Source: an uncultured Clostridia bacterium
GTDB lineage: Bacteria > Bacillota > Clostridia > Christensenellales > Borkfalkiaceae
Direction: 5' to 3'
Assembly: GCA_947626685.1 (NCBI GenBank)
Contig: CANQTD010000011.1
Span: 1 to 51,618 of the forward strand
Length of the DNA: 51,618 nucleotides
How positions within the stretch are numbered: the stretch's first letter is position 1; each line of letters opens with the position of its first letter. The position numbers and the translations under genes were made by a program. Shown here piece after piece: positions 22,301 to 34,300 of the stretch. The notes under the pieces were generated by a model. It made no database searches and had not been told where the DNA came from. It saw nothing but the letters and a program-made list of their open reading frames with translations.

Positions 22301-25300
22301 ACTTGTTGGTGCGGTCGGTGATGCTCACGGTGAGCTCGCGCGGCTTGACGGTGAGCTTGCCCGCCGTACCTTCGGTATTCTGGCAGAGAATGTTATAATT
22401 GCCGTTCGTCTCGCTTCCCCATGTGACGAGGACGAAGTAATCTCCCACACTGCCCTTTTCGTAACCGGGAGCATAAGCGTAATCGGATTCCGCACCCGTT
22501 GTGATCTTGCTGAACACGCGGAACGATGCGCCATCTTTACCCTCGAGCACAGCCTCGTTCTGACCGTTGACGAACCCGTCGTAGCGCAATCCGAAAGTCG
22601 CGGGCTGCTCTTCGCCGTAATAGATCTCGGCGTTCACCGCCGTGACTTTGAGATTTTTCTTCCCGACCGTGAAGGTGTACGTTTTCTCCCCGATCGCGGT
22701 GTAGTTGTCGGTCCCCTCCATGCTGTAAGTGACGGTGTACGTCCCCGCGTCGAGGTTGGCGCCGTTCGCACGGTTGCCCTCGCCCGTTGCTTCGAGCCAG
22801 CTCTTCAAAAAGTCGTCGACGGTCTGATAAGTGTGAATGACTACGCCGTCCTTCTTGATGACAACGAGAGAAGCGTTGTTCTTCCCTTCCGTCGGTTGCG
22901 TTTCTTCTTCGCCCGTGACGCCGACTTTGCGGTCGAACTTGGGCACGGGGAGCTGCTCCTTGTTCGTCGCCGCGCCGAAGCCGTTCGGATTGTTGGCCGC
23001 ATCATACGCGCCGTAGATCCAATGGACGCCCCCGCTGAGGGAACGGCTCCCTACGCTGTACTCCGTCACCCATTCGTTTTTCGCCTGATTGATCTTGCCT
23101 TCGAGACGTTGATAGACGGTGGCATGGTTGGCGAGTTGGATGCGGTAATAGATGACGTATTTGCCCGCGTCGACGATCTGCGGGGTCGCCGTGCCCGCCG
23201 CGACAAAGGTGACGCCTGCTTTTCCGCTCCACTTGCTCGCTTCAAAGAAGTCGTCCTTCTCATAATCCTCGCCGCTGTCCTTGTCGGAATTTCTGAAAAT
23301 GACGAACGTCCACTGCGCGGCATTCCCGTCCGCAGCCGTCACGAATTTCGTAAGATCGGCGTAGCTGCCCTCATCGATCGGGCCCTCCGTGTCGTGGTTC
23401 TTGCCGAGGTGCAGGACGTGGTGAAGCTGTTCGTCGTACGTCGCGCCATCCTGCAAAACGCTTGCCGCGCCGTACGCATGCACCGCCTCCTGTTTGAACT
23501 CGGCCTCCGTGATCGTGAACCCGTTCGTGATGGTCTGCCCCTCTACGGTGAGCGATTGATTTGAAACAAGGGTCACTTTGTAGCGGTCGCTGCCGTTGGT
23601 ACCGTCATAGGTCTGGAAATCATAGGAAATGTCATACGAGCCGACATTCCCCGTCTCATCGCCTGTTGTGCCGCCCGGGAGCGCGCCTTTCGAGGAGAAC
23701 GTGAGGAATTTAACGCCCGTTTTGTCCGCCGTATAGTCGCCGCTGTAAATATCGGTGATCGTCTTTTCGGGGCTGTCGGGATAGAGCAGCGAACCCACGT
23801 TCACGGACATGGTATAGGCCTTTTCTGCGCCGAGCAGGTTGAGATCCCAAGCGGGTTCTCTCCCGACCGCGGCGTTGAAGTAGTAATGGTTTGTCGCCTT
23901 CGAGGTGTAAACCGTGATTGTCACGGGGAGTGCGCGCACTTCCATATCGTTCGCGCGCGCCGTGCTTGTACCGTTGGAATACGCCTTCGCGGAGAAAGCA
24001 TAGTCGGGTGCGGTGAGCTTGCTGAGATCGAGCGTGACCGCGTAGTGACCTTTCCCCGACTTGCCCGCCGTGTACGCCGTGACCGAGTAACCGATTTCGC
24101 TTACGCCTTGAATGTTGAATGCGTTTGCCTCCGCTTCGCTCCCTGCGAAGCCCTCGAACGTGTAGGTGGGCACATAACCCTCGAGGCTCTCGCCGTAGTA
24201 GGCGTCGAACACCGTCGAAACGGTCACTTCTGTCCTGTTAATGGTGACCGTGAGCAGAAGTCCCTCGTTGCAGTAAAGCACATGGTTCTTTGCGACGACC
24301 GCATAGTACACATAGTAAGTGCCCGCATGTTGGAACGTGGGAACTGCTGTTTTCCATTCGTAGCCCGTGGGATTTGTGAATTTCCACGCGCCGTCATTAA
24401 ACACGAAGTTGGGGCTCGTGAAATCGTTTTGCTTCCAAATGCCGTCGGCATTATTCATGGTCGCGGCATCCCAACCCGTCGCCCAGCGGAAGTACACGGC
24501 GAAGTAGTTCTGATCTGCGCCGAGCACCGTGCCGTCCCACTTCGAATAGCTGACCTGCTGCCCCGCAAGTTCCGACCCGTCATTGGAATAGTACTTGCCC
24601 GAGATCGCGCTGAACACCGCGTGGGCGATCGCGTCATAATTCTTGGCCTCGGACGAGTATGTCGTGATCGAGAATCCGTCGGAAAGGATCTGCGATGCAG
24701 TGATCACGTAGCCGCTCGCTGCGTCGCGTTCTACCTTGTCCTCGGGAAGCGCGGTATCTGCGAGTTTGAGCTCGTCCGTGCCCACCATGCCCGAATCCAT
24801 GACATACTGAATGGTGTAATTCTTGTTTTTAAGGGTGAGGCGGACGGCGTAGTTGCCCACGTCGGGATAGGTCGTCGCCGTGACAATATCGTTGCCCGCG
24901 CCATCGACCGCGACGATCGTGAACACGTCCCCATTGCCATGACCCGCAAGCGGCGTTTGATCGCTGCCCTGCCCGCCGCGCTCTTTATAGAGGGTCGTAT
25001 TGAGCGAGACGTCAATGTGATTCGCGGGGTCTTGCCGCTGCGCGCCGTATTCGTGGCTCTGCAACGTGTACGTCACGATGATGGGACGGGGATTGACCGT
25101 CACGTTCGCATTCGTGAAGTAAACGTGGTAATCGTAGCCGTCGCGATCCGTCTCGCCGCTCGTGATGAAGTAGCTTTCGCCGTCATAGGTCGCAGGCTTT
25201 CCATTGAAGAGCAACTCGAACGCTTCGGACATGGTACCCACGTCCGTGGTCGGCTGAATGCTTGCGATTTTGACCCAGAAGTTGAGCGCGTCACCGTTCA

Positions 25301-28300
25301 CGAATTGATGCTCTGCATCGGCAGAATCATCGCCGTATTTCCAGCCGCGCACATCGTTGCAATTTTCGGAGCCATCTGCGGCGCCATGCCAAGTTTTGAG
25401 GTCGTCGCCGTAGACGCGGCTATGCGCGAGCGCGTCGATATGCACCTCGCGCGCTTTGAGGCTGACGTTGGCGTACGATTTCTCAAATTCGGCCGTGCCG
25501 GGAGAAGGCAACGTGTAGTTCTTGCCCTCTTCCGTCATGTTGTTGAACTGATAGGCGTAGAACAGGTAATCCGCTTCGCCCTCTTTTACATACTCGAACG
25601 GAAGCGCCGTTTGGTTATTTCCTTTGCTTTCGACGGCACGAACGCGAAGATAAACTTTGTCGCCCGTTTGCACGTCGACGTAGTAAGCGAGCCACGCTTT
25701 GGAACCGACGGTACCGTCTGACCCGACCGTGCGGTCGGTGCCGTCGTAGTAGAACGTGCGTTCTTCGTCCCACTCGATTGCAACGGTGCGTTGATTGATC
25801 GTGTGTCGGCCGACCGTGACTTCAACGATATAGTTCTCGTATTCGGCCCTTATGATCGCCTCCCCGTCTTCGCCCAACTTGATATGGGTCGTGTAAGTTC
25901 CCACGTTGGAGAACTGCGTCGCCTCGGTATAGACGAGGAATGCGAGCGCGTTGACTGTTTTTGCCGAAATCGAGTAGTCGTCGATCGTAATGCCGTCCGA
26001 CCAATCCGCGATCGCAATGCCCTTATCGGTCACAAAGCGGTCGGCGTCGGAAGAAGCACGCGTGTAGCTCCATTTCAGATCGTCTTGGGTGGGCTCATCG
26101 CCGTAGATCGTCGTGAAGGAATTCGCGGTGAGCAGCACGGTGCGCTTCTTCATTGTGTAGCTGTGCTGTTTCAACTCCTCGGTGAGCGACGCCGCGAACT
26201 CATAATTTTCGTTGCCCGTTCCGACCACCTTAAAGATGTATTCGCCCGCATACTTGAAGCCGAAGTCCGTTACCTCGGTTTCTCCCACAAAGAATTGCAC
26301 TTGGGGGACGAGGGGCGTACTTACGCCGCTGTTGTTTTCGAACGACACGAACGGTGCGGTAGGGTGCGTGCCGTTATAGCTCGTGAATTGATCTGTGCCG
26401 TTATAGATGAGCTCGGGATCGGTGATCCAATGGAGCTCTGTCACCTGTTTGGGCTGAATGGTATAAACGCCGTCCTCATAGGTGAAATCGTAATTGGAAT
26501 ATCTTTCCCGATACGTCTCGGAAGCGATCACGAGAACGGTATAATATTTACCGCCCGCTGCCGAATCGCGCTGTACGTGCTCCCCCGTTACAGCACCTGT
26601 CGTTTTGTCTCTGCGATAATCGGGCAAATAACCATATACATAGAAAGCAGTACTGAGAGCGTCACGTTGGTAGTCGTCGCTACTGCCGTCCAGGATCTTT
26701 CCGCTTGTGGGAGAATAGGTCACGGAGTTCTCCGACAGCGTGTGAAGATCGGTATTGCCGAAATAATTGTCGCCAAATTCGCGCGTGTAGTCGCCCGCTT
26801 TCAGGGTGATCGCGATGGGCGTGATCTGGAACTCGTGCGTGTAGAGATCGCGCGTCTCGTAGTCGGTTTCGCCGCCCTTTTGCGTAAAGCAGTAGTTCGG
26901 AGCGGCGGTGCCGCCGATCTCGGTCACGCGCATGGTGTAAGAGCCGACTTCCTCGCCCGTCTTGCTGCGGTTGACGTTCACGGGGCCATTAGATTTATAC
27001 CCGCCGTCGTTCCACCATTGCACGGTGAGGGTGAGGTTGTCGGCGTCCTTGACGAGCGTGCTGTCTACGGTGTGGAAATCTGCGACAGGATTGGAGACGG
27101 TCGCATCGGCGAGCTGATTTGTGCCGTTATATTCTTTATCCTTGCCCCATGTTACCGTAATTTCCTTTGGCTTGATCTCGAAGAATACCTCGAAAGTCGC
27201 CGCCTCGAGCGTCGCCTCGTCTTTGGTGGGATCGTTGTGTTCGAATCCATTTTCGGGATACGAAATGAGCGCAACATACTTGCCCGCCTTATAGGGAATG
27301 GTGGCGGGAATATACTTCGCTGCCGTACTTGCCGCGGCACTGCCGGAAATCGGCTTATTTTGGACAAGTTCATCGTTACCAAGCAGTTTGTGCGCATCAT
27401 AATTGCCGCTTTCGTCGACGATCGCATACGACACATCGCGATCATTGATTTCGGTGGCTTCGTGCCAACCGCTCGGCTCTCCGTTCGGGAACACGCGAGT
27501 GAAAGAAATCGCGGAATCCCCATGTTGCTGTTGAAGGTCGCCGTATTTCCAGCCGCCCGTCCTTTCGGGTTGCGCAACATCGTTTACATTTAAGGTAAAC
27601 GTCGCCGTATAACGTCCCTTGAGGATACGGTACCAAAGTTTGATGGTAACCTGTCCTTTTATCGTCGTCTCATCAGGATGGGTGTCGAAATACGAGGTCA
27701 TCTGCCCGCGCTCATACGAATTGTCGGAGGAAATCCACCGATAGTCCGCCTCCTCGTCGCCGACGGGAATCGTGAGCGTGAGAAGGATATAGTAGTAGCC
27801 GACTTCTTTACAGTCGTTTTGCGGGGTGATAGATTCGCCCTTTTCATTATAGTAGGCGACGGTGAAGGTGACATCCCAAGCCGTATCGCCGTTTGCCTGT
27901 TGGACCTTCTTGGTGAACGTGCCATCCGAGCCCGTCATGTTCCCGGACGCCGCTTGCAGCAATTCGTTCGTAAAGTCGGGGTATAACGCTTCGCCTTCGG
28001 CACGGGGCTGGGCACGGAAGTTATACTTGCCGCTTTCCCCGTTCTCGCCTGTGGCAAGCACGGGCGCCATGACCTCGCGCGGCTTGATTTCCCAAAAGTC
28101 GTTGTATGCCGCAGTAGCCGTGCCCGTGGTCGCATCGGGCATTTGATCGACGCTGTTTTGGTCGCCGTTCCAGAAATAGTTTTTCTTGGCTTCCGTTTGA
28201 AGGTCGACCGTAAAGGAGTACTTGCCCGCGCGCGTCGCTTTGAGCAGCAAGGTGGTCAAAGGCTCCGTCGTTCCGTCTGTAGAGCCTTTGAGATCGCCGC

Positions 28301-31300
28301 CGTTCGCGTCTTTCCCCGTGAGGGTGCTGACCGTCATGAGCGCATTGATCCAATTTTTGAGCTTCAACTCCTGCTCTTTCTGATTGAAGGTGTACGTCGA
28401 GCTCGCATCGGCCTTATCGGGCTTCTCGAGCGCGTACTTATACACGGTGTATTCTGCGCTCGGAATGTCTTGCTCAGCCGCCGTTGCGGAATCGGTTGCG
28501 CCGTCCAACGCGGCGAATGTATAAGTATTGAAATAATAATTCTTGGCGAGCGCGCCCTCGATCCCCGTAACGGTCGCCGTGTAGTAGCCCGCGTTGATCG
28601 CGCCCGTCTTATCGGCGTCGTCAACGCGCTCGTTGCCCGTCGCCGTATGTAACGTGGAACCCGCGGAGAGGGTATAGAAGATCTGGAGATCTTCTTTTCC
28701 CGAGATCCCCTTGCGGCGCGTCTCGAGCGTTTGCTCCACGCCGTCCGTATAGGTGCCGTTGGGCTTAAATGTCGCCGTTGCCGCTTTGCCGAAATTGCCG
28801 TCGCCCGCGCCCTTCCACTCGACCTCGAGCGCGACGGGCAGAATGCGGAAGTAGAAGCTCTTGTTTTCCTTATCGAGCGAGTTGCCGTCGCTGCCGTTCT
28901 TCCATACGAAATTCGTCTTATCTGCAAGCTCGATCACGACATGGTATGCCCCGACTTTGTCTGTCGCGCTATCGCGCTTGACGTCGGTCTCGCTCGTAAT
29001 GCCCGTATTTCCCTCGAGATAGAGCTTGACGCGGTCGGCATTGTTATCCCCAACCGCTTTGCTCGCGCCCAACAAATACGCATAACTATCCGCGTTGAGA
29101 GCAGTTGTAAACGCCTGCGGGTTGCCCGTGTAGTTCGTATTGAAGATTTTGCCGTCCGCTTTGGATATATCGACAGAATTTCCCCCGAGCGTGGGCAAGT
29201 CAAGCTCATAGGGCTTGATCTGCAGGTAGAAAGTGAACTCGTGGTTGCTCGCATAATCCGCCGCGGTGTGGTCGTCTGTGCCCCACGAATAGTTGGCAGA
29301 GTCGGTGAGCGCGATCGTGATCTCGTAATAATCCAGTGCGTCCCCCGACCATGTAACGTCGGTAAAGCCGAGAACGTTTTCGAGGGTATATCCGAGGCTT
29401 TCGACCGCCTCCCCGGGCTTAAAGAATTGCGAATTATTCACCACCTTGCCGTTTACGGTCGTCACGGTGATGTATTGGCTGATCTTGTCCCACTCCTTGA
29501 TGAACTCGTTGTAGAGGTATTTCTTCCCCCGATATGTGACGAATACGGTATCGTTTGCTGTGGTATGCTCGCCGAGCGTGGCGTCGAGCCCATCGGGGAG
29601 CGCAAGCGTGGGTACGAGCACGAAGGACTCTTTGATCGAGAACTCTTTGGGAACGAAGTAGTTGTTGCTTTTCGTGGAGCCGAGGGCGTAGCCTTGCTCG
29701 GTTTTGTCAAAGGCATAGTTGTCGAAAACGCGGATAGAAGCCTGCCCCGAAGGCGTGTCGACCTTGATCTCTTTGCTCGTCACGTCCTCGCGCGTGAGCA
29801 CGGAGTAATATTTACCCGATTTGATGACCTCGGCGTTTTCGACAAAATCCGTCGGACTGCCCGTGACAGATCGATACACCTTCGGAACGAGCGTAAAGGA
29901 ATCGCCCCGGGCAAGATTCTGTGCAATCGGCTTGAGGTAATGCGCTTTCGTGTCATAGCTGAACCAGAAAGCCTCTGTATCCCCGTTTCCTTGCAAATTT
30001 TTGTCCTCTTGGTCGCCCGCCCAATTGATGTCGAACGTCTTGCGCTGCATGGTGAGCGTAACCGTGATGGATTTGGAATACCCCTCCGCGGTCGACTCGC
30101 CTTTCCAAACATAGTTGCCGGGGTAAGTGTCTTTTGCCGTGTTGGTATTGTCGCGGAAGTAGAGCTCTACGGTGTACGAGCCCGCATAAGTGACATAAGC
30201 GTAGAGTTTCCTCTCGCTGTTGTTATAAGAAATGTGGTAGTGACCGCCCGATTCGGAGGCCTCCTTGAACGTCACCCCGGAAGCAGATTCGCCATTCAGG
30301 GTAAACAGCATGGTGTTCGTGTTGTAATTCGAGATCTCGAACTGCGCTTCCAAACCGTTATAGGTACTGACCGTGCCGCCGATCACTTGGGGCTTTTCTA
30401 CCTCTCTCGGCACAACGTACCAATCCACGCCGTGTGCGGTCTGCTCCGTCTCGGGAAGCGAGGCCTCCTCGTCATCTGCTGTTGCAATGTAATAATTCGG
30501 GTTCGCGATGAGATAGAGGGTGTACTTCCCCGCAAGCGTGCCCTTGACTTCGGATTTTTTGCCGTCTACAGCACTCTCTCCGTCGGCCACAAGCCGAACG
30601 ATCGAGGAAAGCCCTCCTGCATTGAAACTCGCTTCGGAATACTTGTTCCCGCCGAATGTAGAATCGACAGATATGATCTCAAGCGTGTTGTCTTGAAGCT
30701 GATGTCCGCCGAACGGGATCTCGTCCGGCTTGAAGAACGGATATTTCGTATAATCGGTCGGGTCGATCCGCATACGGTGGATCACCCAAGTGAGCACGGC
30801 GAATTTACGCTCTCCGCTCGTAGTCTCTTTATCTTCGAACTTGACGGAGCCGTCTGCACGTTCTTCGTCCCAAACATAATTGTTGTAATCTTCCAGTTGG
30901 ACATAGATCGTGTAGGTGGCCGCATCCCTTGCATGGAACGAGCCCAGTTTCCCGTCGTCAACGGTGACGCCCTGCGTAAATCCTGCATCGGTGTTGATGG
31001 ACATTGTCGTCGAGGCCGACGTATGCGTCTCGGTGTTGAAATCGTTGAGCGTGATCGGAATGCTGCTGCCCGTAAAGGAATAGTAATCGAGATCGCCCCG
31101 ATGCGCGGGGATCGTGGGAGCCGTGATCGGCCGCTTGGTGATTTCGAACTTTTCGTAGGCCTCGGCAAAGTTATAGTCGTTGAACTCTTTGTCGACGTTG
31201 TTGAGCGTAACTTCGTGGTAAATGGTGTAGGCGATCGCGTAATAACTGCCGACGGGAAGCCCTCTCAGCTGCTCTGCGCCCCTGTGAATTTCGCCCGTCG

Positions 31301-34300
31301 TGTTTTGCTCCTTCAGAATAAGCCCGTAGATCCCCTTCGGGGCATTCTCGGCTTCCGTCCCCGCCTGTTTATACTCGTCGTACTGCTTTTTGTATGTATT
31401 GAAGATATCCTCGGTGACATAGATGAAGTCGTAGGATTGTTTTGTGCCGTCCCAATCATGTGCACCATAGAAAGGATCGCTCGTCGTTGCGGCTGCGGTA
31501 AGATTTTCCGTATAATAGGTGCGGGTGTAATAGTCGCCCGAGGCGCCGATCGATTCGTTCGGAGTGTGCGTGGGCGCATTCCACCCCTCTGCCGAGAAGT
31601 CCACCTCGAGCGTGTTGCCCTCGTACCTGTTGATGGTAAAGGTGAGAACGGCACCACCCTCTATAAGGCCGCTGCAAATGCCGCCCTTGCCCATATCGCG
31701 GTTGTCGGCAGACCAAGTATAGATCTTGGCGGCCTCTGTGGAGAGCATGACCTGCAAGGTATAGCCATAGGCGTGGGGAAGGCTTGTTACTTCCGCACCC
31801 GTCGTGCCGCCCTGCGAACTGTTGTTCCATTGGATCTGCCATTGCAGCCCGCCGCCTGCCTCGAATATATGCTCTGTATGATCGGGATCCAACTGGAGAA
31901 AATAGTATGCCTCGAGATAGTTGTAAGGGTTCAAGCCGTCCTTCCCGGAATAGACCCTTTCGAGCTCGTTCCCTTCGGCGGCCTTTTTCCAGCGGAGCAT
32001 GAGCGGCTGCTTACTGATGGTAAATTGCGCGTCGACCGTCGCGGTGTTGTAATATTCGAACGCCCAGAAGTAGACCCTCACGCGGTAAGTGCCCGGCGTC
32101 GTCGGAATGAATAGATCGGAGAATTTCTTGCTCTCGTCTGTTTCACCGATATACTCGATACGATATTTGAAAAGCTCCTCCGGCTTTGTGACTTCTTCGT
32201 ACTCAAATTCACGGTCTTTGTTGGTCTGGTATTGAGGCCCCGCATAGCGCGCCATACTCGCGAAAGTATAGGAGTCGGAAAACTCCATACCGTCGTCTGA
32301 TTTGAGCAAGATCGTGTAGACCAAATTTTCTTTACCCGTGTACTCGAGATTGCTGAACTCGACTTCGAGATTGAGCCTTTGGCCGACGATCGTAAGGGCA
32401 TAATACAGATGATAGAGCCCGTTTGTCTCACCGGTCATGTCCTCGTTGCGGTCCTCGGGGGAAAGAGCGTCGAGCGCGCTGCCGCGTGAGGTCAGATTCC
32501 ACTGATAGACGCCGTCGAGATCGAGATCGGCAAAGAGGCGATAGTTCCCGAGCGCGTCATTTCCGCTGATCTGTAAATAATAATAGCTGTCATCTTTTCC
32601 TTTTAAGATATTGACTTTTAGGTCTACGCCATCTTCGACGACGACCTGCCAACTGTTCGGGTGGGCTTTCTGTTCTTCTTCCGTATCGTAATCGGACGAA
32701 GCCACCGCTTCGGTGTGGGCGACTTTCTTCCATTTTTTCGTCGCGTCGTCGTATTTCCAGAGCTCCATGCTCATACGGACGGCGTCCTCTTTGTTGCCGT
32801 AGAACCAGCCGACAGAGAGGTTGTTGAAACGGAACTCGGCGCCCTTCGTCGCGTCTGCTAAGGTCGTGTATTGCAACGTCGTGTACGTCGCCTCGGTCGC
32901 CATCGTGAAGATGGTTGCCCTTTGGACGTCCAGCATAAAGTCCGTCCGCATGCTTTCTTCCGGATCATAGACATAGTCGCGGTAGACGGCGATCTCATGT
33001 TGAATGATGTTTCCGCTTTTATCCTTGATCTCGGGGATCACATACAGAACGCGGACGAGCGCGATCTCGGCGCGGATCGCGGAATAATAGGTCTTTTTGC
33101 CGTTTTTATCTGTCTTTTGGACGGAACTCGTAAAGTAGTTGAAAATCGACTTGCCGTTGAGCTGCGTGCTGTCGATCATGATCCCTTCGCAGTCGTCGAA
33201 AGGCATCAGTTCGCTATCATTCTTTACGAACTCCGTGTTCTCGGGCGTCCCCTCTGTTTGGAATTTCCCATCGGGCCCAAAGACATCGTCCCAAGTATAG
33301 TAATAGCGGGTGACGAAGCCGAGCCCCTCCATGTCCGTTCTCTTCGAAGTAAACACGGGGTGGTTGAAGGTCGCGATCAACGACTTGTTTTCGTCATATT
33401 GTAAATAACGGCCGTACTTGTTGAGCCCGTCCTTCTTGATTTGTTCGTCCGTGTCTGTGGATTGTCCGATATAGTCCTTGATCTGCCATTCGTCGCGGAC
33501 GTTCGTTAAGGTACGGGTGTAGTTTTTCCCTTTTGTGCCCGAGGCATCATCGTGCCGTTTTACATGGAAGGTGAACTCCATGTCGGCCTCACCGCCATAC
33601 GCGGTGTTGAACGCATACGCGGAATTGATGCGTTGGTTTTGAACGTACCCTTCTAATTTGAGCTTATCGATCTCTTCATATTTGACCTTGACGGGGATAT
33701 ACCCATAGGCATTGCTATAATAGAACGTGAGCCAACGGATATAGTACCCGTCCTTATAGTCCTGCCACTCCCCGTCGCCAAGTTGTTTCCAATTTGCCTC
33801 CCCGTTTTTGAGTTCTCCGTCCTCAAAGTCGTCCTCATCGAAGATATGGCGGGTGGTCGCCGACGCCGTATAGGTATTGCCGCCGTCGATCTTCCATGTG
33901 AGAGGGCCGAGATCGCCGCTGATCGTGTACTCATTCGTGAGCGGGGTCACGATCCCCGTATTCATCACATGGTTCACTGTGAGTTGGCCGTTATTTTTAA
34001 GCGTCTGAAGAATACTCGAGACCTCCGACGCATAGATGGGGCTCTCCACTTCGCCCGACGTTCTGCGGTATGTATATTCAAGAACGGGATTGCCGTCTTG
34101 ATCGGGAGTGCCCGTATCCTTGACTGTATATGTGACCGCCGACTGATCTTTGCCGTCGATTTTCTGCGTGTACTGCGCGTCGATATAGTAGCCCCAATTT
34201 CGGGTGAAGCGCACTTTGAGCTCGTTGGACGACATGATATTGCCCGAGCCACCGATCTCGTTGCTCGGCGTAAAGTCAAGTACGACGGTGGACGCTTCAT